This document shows positions 38,184 through 49,719 of a stretch of DNA of 64,000 nt, piece after piece. This stretch comes from Pyronema omphalodes. Lineage: Eukaryota > Ascomycota > Pezizomycetes > Pezizales > Pyronemataceae. The notes under the pieces are model-generated. The model worked only from the letters and a program-made list of their open reading frames with translations. It made no database searches and was not told the origin of the DNA. The first letter of the stretch is position 1, and every line of letters begins with the position of its first letter. A program made the position numbers and the translations under genes. The DNA is taken from the NCBI GenBank assembly GCA_024516155.1, contig JAJJXM010000023.1, forward strand, positions 372,001 to 436,000. Direction: 5' to 3'.

Positions 38184-38990
38184 TTCAAAGATTGCTTGTG
38201 AGGGCAGCGCGCGGTGGTGGGGATTATTATTGTGAGGCGCTGTGAGGCGTTATTATTATGAGGCTCGATGAGGTGAGGTGCGATAAGGTGTTGTACGGCA
38301 GGTGAGGTGCGACAATGTGAGGTAGGTGTTGTGAGGTATGAAGAGTCCTATTGAGTGAGTGACTTGCTTACGTGCTTGCTTGCTTGCTTGCTGGCTGGTT
38401 GGCTGGTTGACTATCCACCAAGCAGATATGGTGCGATAGATAAAAGATCGGCCGCGGTGATAGCGGTGGTAGCGGTGGAGGTGGTGGAGGCGGAGGTGGT
38501 GGGTTTCCTCTAATGTCGCATGCTACATGCGCGGTCGCACTGTCGCACCGCGATTGCGCGATTCTCGTCGTGTGGTGCTATCTGCCTACATACATAATCG
38601 CACCGCGTTCCGAAACGGCTTTAGGTCAAGTCGAGCGCGTGACATGCCGAGGAAGGAAAGCGCTACATACAATTTTCGGATAAGATAAGTAGCATGTATT
38701 GTCAAGTTATTGGAAATTTGAGATGTATGTAGGAGGTTTATAAATTGCTGATATCGTATCTTTAAACTGAATGCTGAAACATGACGTGTCACTCTTCCGC
38801 TTTAATTCAACTCAAGTCATCTCAGACCAGCTCAACTCAGCTCAGTTTACATTACTTAATATCCAATTCAAGCCTCAAAAATCCGACGATATCTATAACC
38901 AACGAATTACAACCAACCGCAACTTCAAACCCAACTCCAAATCAAAAAAAAAACCCCCCCCCCCAGCTCAATAACCATCAAGCCCTCCCT
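38184..38990. other. Intergenic region upstream of SLC35F gene
   Basis: No gene is seen. It contains GAGGTG/GCGATAAGG runs at 38230-38330, CTTGCTTG and GGCTGGTT tetramer-like runs near 38368-38410, GGTGGTGG runs near 38465-38505, and a 10-C tract near 38955, close to the 3' end of the next gene. Confidence 0.6.
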
Positions 38991-39796
38991 TCAAAGCACC
39001 GCAAACCCATTCCACCAAGTATACGCAGCCACAACCAACAAACTCACCGCAGCCACAAGCAAGTCCATTTCAATAACCGCCCAGACCCAAAGGGTTCCCA
39101 GCGGCGGAACCCTCTTCATAACCGCAAAGTAACCATTCTTATTAACCGCGGTGACCGTGTAGCAACCTACTACTACACTCATGGTCCATAGGAATGCCTG
39201 TACCGTCTTCCAGTTTTTCCGAGGATGGAACCAGTAATGGATTAAATAAACCGCTATCGTATGGAAAAAAAAAATATCGTTAGCAATGATATCCAATATC
39301 CAATCCGCAAAATCAATCCCCTGCAACCAATCCCTCATCCACAAGCAAAATCAACCAGCAACCAGCAAGCAGCGAAAAACCTACCCGGCGACCCCTTCAA
39401 ACATCTCAACGCAATACTCCTCCACTCAATCTCCTGCAAATACTGCATATGCACAATAACATCCAACCAAAACAGAAGAATAACCATAGGAACCGCAATC
39501 ACAAGAGTATTCATTCCAGGTCCGAATACTTCCTCTAACCTCATTTCCTCTTCATCACCATCATGGTCGGCGGATTTTTTTTCCTGGATAATGTTACCCT
39601 GTGCGTCTCGCGGTCTCTTTTCTTCAATTATGTCGAGAAGTGTCTTGCCGCTTGGTTTGCTGGTGTAGTCGGGGTGCGATAAGGGGAGCTCCGTGACGGT
39701 TATGCCTTCGGGGGTTGTGAAGCTTTTGGGTTTTGCTGCGGAGGATGAGGAAGAGGAAGAAGAGGCGGCAGCTGCTTGCTTGCGGGTTCGGACCAT
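38991..39796 (-). CDS. Small four-helix membrane protein, probably DUF7719
   Basis: Proposed exons are 39796-39381 and 39333-38991 with a 47-nt intron, closing in frame at 252 residues. The start MVRTRKQ is followed by a poly-Ser stretch and a soluble segment containing EGITVTELPLSHPDY. Membrane helices are visible at GMNTLVIAVPMVILLFWLDVIV, around DIFFFHTIAVYLIHYWF, at FLWTMSVVVGCYTVTAV and near the C-terminus. The segment GYFAVMKRVPPLGTLWVW is the strongest family signature and recalls fungal proteins annotated DUF7719, whose function is unknown. The exact splice junction is uncertain: the stronger-looking GTAGGT donor 4 nt upstream would break the frame with the available acceptors. Confidence 0.75.
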
Positions 39797-40874
39797 GGTG
39801 GTGATGGTGATGGTGCTGGTGTTGCTGGTGGATAAGTGAGCGAATGAACGAGCGACTGAACGATTGAACGACTGAATAAGTAATTGGCGTTGAGTTGAGT
39901 TGAATAAGCTGAATGACCGAGTGAGTGAATCTATACGTGTGGGGTGGGATGAGGGAGAGTTGAAGGTTAAAGAAGCTGGGATGGATTCTGGACAGCTCAC
40001 GCGAGTTGTTAAAGTTGACGGAGGTTACCGTGGCCGATTTCATGGGTTTCACGGGTTTCGCGCGGATCCTTGTCGCGTATTCTTTCCGATCATGGATCAT
40101 GAGGAATCACTGTTTTTCTCTATTTCTCTATATTCGGTTTTCAGCCTCAGCCTCAGCCGAAGGTTTTTGGACGCGCGAGGGGAAAAAATGAAGTTTAATG
40201 ACGATGAAGAAGATGAAGATGACGTTGATGAGGATTTGGTATAAATATGTTCGTGGTTCATAGCTTATAACTGTGGAAAAAAATAAAAAGGATTGAGAAA
40301 AATGGAGTTTTATATAAGGTGAATATCAAGCTTTGAATTAATTTTTGAAACAGAAAAGATATAAAAATAGATACTAAGTTAATACTGTACTTCATACTTC
40401 ATACTTCAGTCTTTGATCTTCAGTCTTCAGTCTTCCGCCGTTCGAACTTATGCCGTTCGTCATATGCAGCCAGCTACCTACCAGCCTATGTACCAACCAG
40501 CCAGCCAACCACGCTTCATTATGCAAGCATTAAGAATAAGGATATAGATATGCGATATCATATAAGCAACAGCAACAGCAAGAGCTACAGCAACCCTCCC
40601 TTAGTAGTACGACCATAAATAAAAGAAAGAAAAAGAAAAATGTGACAAAATAAAAATGTGACGCGCTCAACGCCCCAATCAAACCCCAACCCATTACCTT
40701 AACATGAGTAGGTGCATCCAAAAAAAAACAAAAAAAAAAATCCAGAATCCAAAACCAAGAACCAAAACAAAAATACAGCCACAAAAAACAACGTTGTAAG
40801 CAAGGTTATGAAACATGGCGTTTTTTTTGTTTTTGGTTCAAAACTTAAGAAAGCCTAACCCCAATATCACAACC
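39797..40874. other. Intergenic region between DUF7719 and aprataxin genes
   Basis: No gene is seen. The probable promoter of the DUF7719 gene is at 39797-40100, followed by CTTCATA and CTTCAGT heptamer runs near 40390-40435 and A-rich tracts near 40610-40800. Confidence 0.55.
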
Positions 40875-41905
40875 TCACTCCATAGTTACAATTCCAGTTC
40901 CGATTCCGGTTCCAGTTGCTTCTTCGCTTGTTGTTGTAGGATTCTTTGCTTTCGTATCTATTATGGAACTGACTTTTGGTGTCTTCTTCCATTCTTCAAA
41001 TTCTTCTTCGAGATGCTCTTTTAGTTGTTTGATTTGATTTTTGAAACCTTTGCCGCAGCGCCAACATTGTAGTTCTCGTTTTAGGAAGAGTTCACGGGTT
41101 GGGTTACGGCGTTCGTCGTCTTCTGATAATGGGAATTCTTCTAGCTCAATGAAAAATGGCGTATTGAATGAGTCTGCAGTGAGTGGTGTTTTTTGTTAGT
41201 TTTCAGTCCCACTCGATAAAAAAAAAAGACTGGATTAAGGCACTCACTGTAATGCTTTACTGTCTTTAGTCTCTCGCTAACGCAATCTCTTGATAGCACA
41301 TGGACATGTAGATGGTTCATACTGGGAGCAGCATGGACGCCGACTTTCACTTCTTGTTCCCAATCCCTACCATCCTGCTCACCGAATAATCTTTTCAATT
41401 CCTCGGCCACCAGCGCTTTCAGTTTCTTTGATTCCTCCATAGTTTTCCGTAAGAATTCCAAGTTTGAAAACGCATCAAAGGGGTGTAGTTTCGTCTTTGA
41501 TTGATCCCGAGGTAGGAGTAAGGTATGAATGATGGATTTGGGATACATGTCTCGGATGTAGACAAAGTTTTCATTGTGCGTGATTACTGCCGTCGGAGGA
41601 AAACTCGTCGGGTGACTGATATAGGGTCCCAATCCATCGCGAGGGGCTTTGAAGCGTGGGTTCGGTCGGGGCTTTTTCGCGGGTTGAGATGCGGCGGAGG
41701 TGGGGGTGTTGGTGGGGGATTGTGCAGCGGACATTAGGGCGTCGACTACTTTTATGTAGATGTAAGTAGATGAAACGAAACGGAGAAGAAGGGAGAAGAA
41801 GAAGAGGAGGAGCACAATGGGTTATAACGTACAAGCGTTGCGTTTCTTTGAGGAAAGGAGAAGCGGCGGCGACAGCGGCGATGGCAGCGGGGGTGAGGAC
41901 GGCAT
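40875..41905 (-). CDS. Aprataxin-like HIT hydrolase with zinc finger (Hnt3 type)
   Basis: Exons 41905-41833, 41745-41248 and 41173-40875 join in phase 1 at both introns, giving 289 residues. The first junction restores KKRNAFDALMS, a pattern usual at the N-terminus of fungal aprataxins. The HIT motif HLHVHVLS (169-176) carries the catalytic histidine that removes AMP from aborted 5'-adenylated DNA ligation ends. A later segment HYNSFNTPFFIELEEFP is typical of the family. The C-terminal zinc finger has CWRC (227-230) and H244 with a Glu-rich EEEFEEW in place of a second His, as in other fungal members. The protein ends in a Thr/Gly-rich tail. The predicted role is nuclear single-strand break repair. 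The tail could contain another small intron. Confidence 0.92.
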
Positions 41906-42266
41906 TTTCTCAAAAGTTGGTGGGGACGGTAGTTAGTAGTATAGTAGTAGTAGTCGTCGTCTTTGTCTTCGTAGTAGCAGCCGTAGTTAGTAGTAGTAGT
42001 AGTCTTCGTAGTCGTCTTTGAAGTTCTCGTTATGATGGCTGATAGTATTCGCTGCAGCTCCTGGCTAACATGGAAATATTGAATTGCGGACTGTTATGGT
42101 ATCCAACTAGGCTTTGTGCTTTGTGCTTTTTTGCTGTGAAGGTTAAATTGAGATTGACTGGTTACTGGCTGTTCCGGATTTCGCCCGATGATTTCCATAT
42201 GGCGACACCATCTCATTCGCTAAGCGTTGGGGTACCAGGTCCCCGGGCCCGAACGATGCGCTACCC

Positions 42267-42289
42267 ACGCGCCAAGTTCCACGCGAAAA
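42267..42289. promoter_or_regulatory. MCB/E2F-like words upstream of aprataxin gene
   Basis: ACGCGCCAAG (from 42267) and ACGCGAAAA (42281-42289) occur 14 bp apart, about 370 bp upstream of the aprataxin ATG. They resemble MBF/E2F-type sites (ACGCG core). Repair genes are often G1/S controlled in yeasts, but the exact ACGCGT is absent, so the call is tentative. Confidence 0.25.
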
Positions 42290-42404
42290 GCGCAACTCTC
42301 CAATTGGATCTGTTTTTATCGTTATTTTTCATCACGCTGGAAAAGGGAAAGATGCCAAAAGCCTAGCATGATGTTCATGTATGTAAGCGGTGCAGTTGCA
42401 AAGC

Positions 42405-42830
42405 TGTCTGCCTAAGTCGGATTTTTGCCTTGTGTTTTTTGAAAGGAGAATTTCTAGGAAATGTTATATCAGAGATAAAAGCTGAAAAGGATGAAACACT
42501 TGTCTGCTGAAGTTGGATTTGGCCTGTGTTTTTTTTTTTTTTTTTTTTTGGAAAAGAGAATCTTTTTTTTTTTGATAAATGTTATATCAGGCAGAAAGGT
42601 TGATAAAGATGAAACACATTACAAACGCTATTGATTCAAGCAGAATTTGGTTTGTATTTGCAGAAGATAGTTTCTCAAAACTCTTATATCAAGCAGAAAA
42701 GACCGAATAGATGATTCAAATTGTAAAGCTATCTGCTCAAGTCTGATTTCTCCTTGTGCTTGATAAGAGAATTTCTAATACTACTGTTATATCAGGTAGA
42801 AAAGTTGAAAAAGATGAATCATATTGCAAG
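42405..42830. repeat. Diverged tandem repeat, 4 units of about 102 bp
   Basis: Four successive units share the order TCTGCT-AAGT-TGATTT..TGTG-TTTG..GAGAATTTCT..TTATATCAG-CAGAAAAG-TTGA-AAAGATGAA. The TTATATC core recurs at about 42464, 42582, 42684 and 42786, spacing 118, 102 and 102; the first interval is enlarged by a long T run. Units differ at many sites, so the array is old. Confidence 0.85.
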
Positions 42831-43617
42831 TAAACACAGACGCTCCTACCGGCTGTCCTTGGATTGAGCTCACATTCTGTTCAGTCAACGATGCAATTGT
42901 AATCTGCAAGTCCTCAATGCTCATATGCATGCGCTAAAATGCGCCGTTCATGTTTTTTTTTTCCAGGTCGCAGGTGTCAAAGCACTCAAAATATTCCAGT
43001 TCAGCAGTGCTGTTATCACATCATCTATCCCCTAATCTGCGAGTGCAAGCGCATGTTGACAACGAATGGTATCCAATGATTCAGTCCACGGAAAGACTCA
43101 GGAATTATCAGTTATAAGCCCGAAATTTATACCACAGAAGCATCATGAAACCTAACCCGCGAGTGATCAGAAAACGATAAATGCTTCCAGAAAAGACCGC
43201 ATCGATGTAACATCTGCTTTCGAAAAAAAAAGAAAAAAAGTATATTTAGTGCTGCTTGACCGGACTGTGAAGATTAATGCCACCATATGTACATGTACGA
43301 AAATCTATTTTTGCTCCCCACGAAAGATGCACCCGTAGCGGCAAGACAACTTAAGTTAAAGACGCCTCTTTGAAGCCGGCGGCACTTATTAACGGGCGTG
43401 GGCTTGTAACAAGTGGCTGCAGTAGCCGAGGACACCTCCATCCCGAGTATTCCGGCGTAGGGTTTGGACCATTTCGAAACATTTGAGGCGGAAATTGATC
43501 TGATTGACTGTTTTTGGCATTACGCGTAGAAATTAGATCTTGATCTCTGTTTACCGCAGGATTATTCGTTTGTCGGCGGCTTGATCCGCAGAAGTCAAGT
43601 TAGGCTGCATGGTGTTG

Positions 43618-44003
43618 AGCTGAATCTGCTGTTGGCAGAGCAAATCGTGTGGTAAGAAAACCAGTAGTGTATCGGCGGCCAGTAGTTAGTTTTCCCAAGC
43701 AAGCTTGAGCTTGCTTCTGGCAACATCTACGGACGACTTGTGTATATCCGGTTGCAAAGCCGTGTAGCAAAACCTCGTATAATTGTAATAATTATCTTTT
43801 CAAACCAAACTTGAATTTGCTCCTGACAACATCTATAGACGTGTTGTGTATGTCCAGTTGTAAATCGTGTGGCAGAAGCCCGCAGTGTACATACAGGCCA
43901 ACAATCATCTTTCCAAGCTTTGAGATTGCTTCTGGCAACATCTACGGACGAGTTGTTTATATCCGGCTGCATATCAATGTGGGGCCGCAACTTGACCATC
44001 ATC
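43618..44003. repeat. Diverged tandem repeat, 3 units of about 110 bp plus a partial
   Basis: Units start near 43690, 43797 and 43910 and share TTTC-AAGC-TTGA-TTGCT-CTG-CAACATCTA-GACG-TTGT-TAT-TCC-GTTG-AA. A partial unit precedes them near 43618-43690. Differences include CTACGGACG versus CTATAGACG, which are C:G to T:A changes. Confidence 0.85.
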
Positions 44004-45023
44004 TATAGACGTGAGATCGGACTCTACACTAGATAATACGGCTGAAGCTGACTTGTTTGAACTTCCAAGCGGTTAGCGGGTTGGCCAGGACCAGCTTGTG
44101 ATCTGGTGTACTCTGAGCGGTGGTAGCTCCGGTTGGTGTCGCCAAATTCGAATTAGAAGGACGACGTCGAATCCATTCCAAAGCTCTATTCCGTGTCTCT
44201 CCGCCAATTCAGGTTTCCTCGGTGGGGAAATTTGTGAGTTCAACCCTCGAATCCTACACAACTTTTGCGATAAATCTGCATGCGGAGGATCCTGGATGAT
44301 AAAGAAAGAAAGAAAGAGAAAGAAAGAAAGAAAGACAAAGAACCTCGTTGCAAGATTCCAAATGTCCGTTTTTGGAACCGGTGGCCGCCGAGTTTATCGG
44401 CGAGAACTCCAATTCCTCACGCCTCCAGCTTCCACAGCATACGTGACTAGAGCATTCTCCAATTAGTGCTAAGTGCTCGTCATGAACATACGCACTGCAT
44501 TGATAGCAACATCCTTGAACCCAGTGACGAATCTTTGTGGGCTCAAACTCAACTTAGAAGGAAGTCGGGGAAGCGGGGAAGTGGTATGTCTTGTCGTCTG
44601 CACCATGCAATCTAAAAGCCACCGACTTTTGCTGCCTTTGCAATGGCCTATTAGATTGATCTGGAGGAATCCATCATATCAGATAGAATATACGGCAAAC
44701 GACCCATCCGAAGCCCTTAGTCCCGCTGGCTCAGCTCAAGGCAACCGTCGTTTGTGACACCACCTCGTGAAAACATCAATCTTTGCATACACCACCTGGA
44801 CTGTCGACAACGATAACGGCCAGTTACGGAGTATGGGTGTCTCTTGAAGCATCTGTGAGGTTCTATGACCGATTTTGCTAGATGAGAACGATCGGCGGCT
44901 TCAACTTGCTCTGGAGATCGGACGATGAGACCCAGGAACCGAAATAGGTGAGAATTTCCATTCGACGGACCTTACTGACCAACAGAAGGAGAGAAAGCAA
45001 GAGCTCATCCTGTCACAGTCAAC

Positions 45024-45185
45024 ATGGAGGTTGAGCCTCTCCCCGGAACTTCCCAACTCAGAACCGTACAACTGTCAAATTCAACCAAACGCTCCGGTTG
45101 GCTCGTCCAAATCTCCTACGGCCCACCTCGTTACTCGAGAGAGTCTTTTCCTCCATCCATCCCTACGATTTCAGTTCGCTTGTGA
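45024..45185 (+). pseudogene. Degenerate ORF, possible gene fragment
   Basis: An ATG opens 53 codons reading MEVEPLPGTSQLRTVQLSN and then KRSGWLVQISYGPPRY before a stop. The text looks protein-like (amphipathic, non-repetitive), unlike most short ORFs in this region, and codon-like composition continues in other frames to about 45350. It may be the decayed start of an enzyme gene. No family was identified with confidence, and it could be a chance ORF. Confidence 0.25.
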
Positions 45186-46947
45186 AGGCTTTTGGTCAAC
45201 CGTAAGCCGGAGGACTCGCCTTTACTTGCTTCTAAATCCTCCAACGGCTATACCCACCACTCAGAAGACAGTAGAGAACCTAGGAGACTTGGCATATCGG
45301 CCTAGAATGGCTACCATTTTGGATTTCCCGTCCCGATCACCCCATTAGCACGCGAGAGGCCTTTGATTGGACCCTTCTGATGCATCACCATCTTACCGAG
45401 TACTAACGAGTTCATTAGCAAGACCCCGAACGTGGGGAAATACTAATATGCATTAATTAACAGGCGAAAAGGCACACCGGCCAAATACTGTTGAGGGAGG
45501 GGGAGGGGGAGGAGGAGGGGGTGGGGGGGGAGGGAGCTTGACATATTCGACATACTCGACATGCTAGACATTCAATAGGATGTGAAGAAAGCACAAGACA
45601 CCAAAAGATGGAGATAATAGGTCCGTTAACGCCCATCTGACACAGACGCAACGACAACAAATCATCCAACTGCCCCGCTAAGACGTAACCGAATGAACCA
45701 CCGCTTAATTGCTCTATCCAGTATGTATCTCCAACGAATCCCACGGTACATCGGTACATGAAGCCTCCGAACTGATGCGCTTCCGTGTATTTATACCACG
45801 CGCAACAACATAATTCTTTTTCAAGCGATGGCCATTATTCACCTTCGATTACTGGAGTGGTCATTTTCTTAGCAATCTGCGTACCTCTGATATGGAATCT
45901 CAAATGAAAAGAACCATGGTTGGTGGAACAGAAATACTTGGTTACACATTGCATTTTACGGGGAAAATATTGGCGCAATCAGAAATCTTGATCGCTTAAT
46001 TCCTACTATACGACTATACGCATAAACCCATTACCCGCAGAACCTATATCTATCTCTATCCCTCTATGAATTTCACGTTTTAGTTTATTAACTCACTCAT
46101 TATCACCACCTACCATTTACCTTCTCTCTCTCTCTCTCTACCTATCTATCTATACCTCTCACAAATGAGACCCCCACGCGACCCCTCTACGCGACAAACA
46201 CACGCGCGCAACCCGCGCCAAAAAAAAACTCTCCCAAAACCCCCTCCCCCTAACATGTCAGATGTACCGCTACATATACGCCACATATACGCCATACATA
46301 AGCATAAGAAACGGCGGATAATAGCCGCGGATTGCCTAGGGCGGCGGGGGAACATAATTTTCTATATATCACATTTTATGCACCCCACACATGTGAAAGT
46401 AAGTTATATCACATCTCGCGTTATCCTGGCACTTGTCATGTTCGGTTTGGGGGGTTTGGCTAGGTGCTATAAAGGGAATTGCCGGTCATGGGTTATCACT
46501 TGAGTTGTACTATTATACCACTGGGATCGCTACTTTTCACATCGGCTGGTAGGAGTTTGTGTTGAGTGCGGAATCTTGGTGTTGGTTGTATGGTACGTCG
46601 GTGGTACTGGTTGTGGTTATAGTCGGAGGTGCATGTGTTTATGTGTACGTGAAGAGTGCCTCTCTGTATGTCGATATGTCGATAGATATGTAGGTATGTA
46701 GATATAATAAATATAAAATTAACTTCACCTATAACCTTTCAAATGAAATATAAATAAAAGATAAAAACATAAAAGATAAAAATAGATAGACAATTGGTTT
46801 GGGAGTTGATGAAAGATGGATGAAGGAAGTGAGAATCGTTGCAAGTTATGATGTATCGTTTTCTGGATGTTATGGTTGGTTGGGTTGGTTGGTTGGTATA
46901 TCCCCCACAGCTTCTTCCATTAGTTCTTCCACTATTTTTTCCAACAC

Positions 46948-47088
46948 TTTCTCCAACACTTTCTCCAATACTTTCTCCAACACTTTCTCCAACACTTTCT
47001 CCAACACTTTCTCCAACACTTTCTCCAACACTTTCTCCAACACTTTCTCCAACACTTTCTCCAACACTTTCTCCAACACTTTCTCCAA
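46948..47088. repeat. 12-bp repeat TTTCTCCAACAC, about 12 copies
   Basis: Nearly perfect 12-mers with one AATACT variant. ORFs in several frames on both strands run across it (for example FSNT repeats) because the period is a multiple of 3; none has an adjoining domain. Confidence 0.95.
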
Positions 47089-48855
47089 AGAATTTCTCCC
47101 TGCTCCTTATATCATATCTCAACACTAACCAACCGTTGATATACCCCAAATCTCCGGCTTCATTCTCCAGGCTTTATCTTAATCAACATCTTCATCTTTA
47201 TCTTTATCTTATTCTTCATATTTACCTTCTTCATCGTCTTCCAATCCTCACCATGTTATCCTTATCCCTCATATTCTTTATATAATATCATAACCATAAC
47301 CATCCCTCTACTGAGTTATGTATAATTTTATTTATATTGCAATTTCTAGAAACTACAAAACTCTATACAATATACCATGCCTTTGGATACATATATATAT
47401 AAATTGTAGTCTGTATGTTTGTTTGTCTATAATCCTTGGATATTGGGTCTATTCTCATCTCATAGTGACAAGATTATTCATAAGATAAAGCTTTCTTTTA
47501 GACAATAATAAAAATTACAGATATTATGCAGGATGCCCCCGCCAAGACATCGAAATATCCAAGATACCGCCGTCGCTTAATGTTATTCAGTATATGTACC
47601 CCTCGCTTAGGTCCATTCTGCCGCACCTGCCGCATGTGCTACGACAAAGTTTTTTTCAAGGCGTAATTCTTTCCACCGTGATTTTCTTCAGTTCTGAACC
47701 GACCTTCAAGTTCCTCTTCATCTCACACTTTTCAAGCTTATCTCCAACCGCAACAATCGAGTGCATCAATGAGTATGCCAGCAACGTCAATTCGACAGAG
47801 ATTGGCACATCATGTGACCCCCAGATATCCTTGTCCTCCCACCAGAATCTCCAGAGGGGCCATTCACAATTGAGCGGTGAAGGGCCTCACGTCTTGGATT
47901 TCAACTTTAAGAAAAAACAAAATGCGTCGAACAAACTTCTTCGCGACTGGTGCGGCGGCATGGATCTAAGCGAGGGGTATATTGCATAAAAAAGACTTTC
48001 GGTGGTATCTTGGATATTTCTTGACGGGGGTATCCTGCATAATTTCCGTCAAGATTGGTTTTGCGATTTACAAAATAACAACTCTTTGATAGACAACCCA
48101 GAAACTTCCTACATCATGATACGAAGTACCACATACTGGCCAAAAGACACTGGGACTTTCAATTGTTTTTGAAATAGTACGCTAGTAGTGTCTCTGTAAA
48201 CTAGCGCGAATTATGTCTTGGTATTTGTTCTTTGGACCGTAATCGAATGCAGTCAACGGCGAATTTTGCTGTCGGTTGTAGTCCGAGGTGCCGGACGGAC
48301 CACCGATGCGTAGTCCAGTCCCCTTGGAATCCCGGATTGGACCTATCGATAAAACAATGGGAAACACTGGAATATGCTATATACATACGGAGGTTTCTTA
48401 TAAAACTGCTGTTCCGAATCCCGAAACAGTCGATAATGCTGTGTACCAGGCCTCATGCATGCGCAGTACAGAAAAGAAAATGGGGAAGAGGAGAGAAGAG
48501 TTGGACACGGTTACCGGTAGCGGTCATAGAGACAGGGTTATCAGGTAGGTAAGAGGATGAATTTAAGAAAGCCTAGCCGGAGCTCCGGGCTATATGTACA
48601 CCCTCCACCACGCTATCAGCAGAACATCTCTTTCCATCCATGGATAGACAAAACTCCATCTTTCCTCCACTATTGGTATCTGACAGCCGTGTCAAATTAT
48701 TGACGTTAAACCACAACCAACGGTAATTTCTCATCGTTTTTTCTTCCATAATAGACTACTTGATAGTTTGCAATCCGGCCTCTCTACAATTTGAAATTGC
48801 GATACTAACAATCCCTACAGACAGCCCGAGACTTTGCAAAACTTATGGAGGTAGC

Positions 48856-49080
48856 CACACTCATACTTTACTCTACAATTAGGGCAATGTCAAAACGTCT
48901 CTACATGGTGCTTGGGAAGATTTGCCACCGAACATGATGGGTTACTGCTCTGACGATGCCGATATGGAGGCAGATGGTGGGAAAGTTAGCAAAGAGTCTC
49001 CCTGATTCGACGGTGGCAGTCAACCTGGGCCCATAATATGATACGACTTTGGTACTTCGCTTGAGTAGCTAGTAGTATTG
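48856..49080. repeat. 225-bp direct repeat, copy 1
   Basis: Begins CACACTCATACTTTACTC and ends at GCTAGTAGTATTG. It matches 49131-49355 at all but about four positions, without gaps. Short ORFs in it carry no domain text. Confidence 0.95.
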
Positions 49081-49130
49081 AGGAATGGTATCCCCTCTCG
49101 ATGATCATTCATCCATGTTTAGGAGACAAT

Positions 49131-49355
49131 CACACTTATATTTTACTCTACAATTAGGGCAATGTCAAAACGTCTCTACATGGTGCTTGGGAAGATCTGC
49201 CACCGAACATGATGGGTTACTGCTCTGACGATGCCGATATGGAGGCAGATGGTGGGAAAGTTAGCAAAGAGTCTCCCTGATTCGACGGTGGCAGTCAACC
49301 TGGGCCCATAATATGATACGACTTTGGTACTTCGCTTGAGTAGCTAGTAGTGTTG
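49131..49355. repeat. 225-bp direct repeat, copy 2
   Basis: Second copy, offset by 275 bp and separated by about 50 bp of unmatched spacer. All four differences from copy 1 are transitions. Confidence 0.95.
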
Positions 49356-49529
49356 AGAAGTGTTACTCCCTATCTATGGTCATTCATGTTGAGGAATATG
49401 ATTCAAGGTTAAAGTTTCTTCCCGTGTTATTTACAACTAGACACACAGTTTACGCTTGTATGCCATTGACGCTACTTCCTTTACCGCTCCCAGAAGTTTG
49501 AAACGTGTATCCATGGGATGTGTGAACGC

Positions 49530-49660
49530 CGACCATCAACCATGATGGGTTACTGCTTTGACGATGCAACCAGAGCGGCAGTGTTTGGAAAAGTTAGCAA
49601 AGGGCTTCGTTAATTGGGAGGTGTTATTGACCTGGGTCCTGACTATGATATGATAGAGAA
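49530..49660. repeat. Diverged third relative of the 225-bp repeat
   Basis: ATGATGGGTTACTGCT-TGACGATGC, AAAGTTAGCAAAG and GACCTGGG-CC align in order with the two copies upstream, with many differences between them. It indicates an older duplication event of the same unit. Confidence 0.75.
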
Positions 49661-49719
49661 AAATTCGCTTGAGGGTATTAGACTACAATACACCCTTGAG
49701 GGGTCAGACCTCTCAACCG

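Noticed and set aside
44221..44250. GTTCAACCC..GAATCC text resembling a tRNA T-arm
   Set aside because: No matching acceptor stem, D-arm or anticodon arm could be built around it.
46739..47285. Overlapping ORFs on both strands with GESV, FSNT or SPTL repeats
   Set aside because: All derive from the 12-bp repeat, whose period keeps every frame open; no domain outside the repeat.
47594..47989. 131-codon plus-strand ORF with a hydrophobic start
   Set aside because: Possible small secreted or membrane protein, but no family text, no promoter evidence and no intron structure; not supportable alone.
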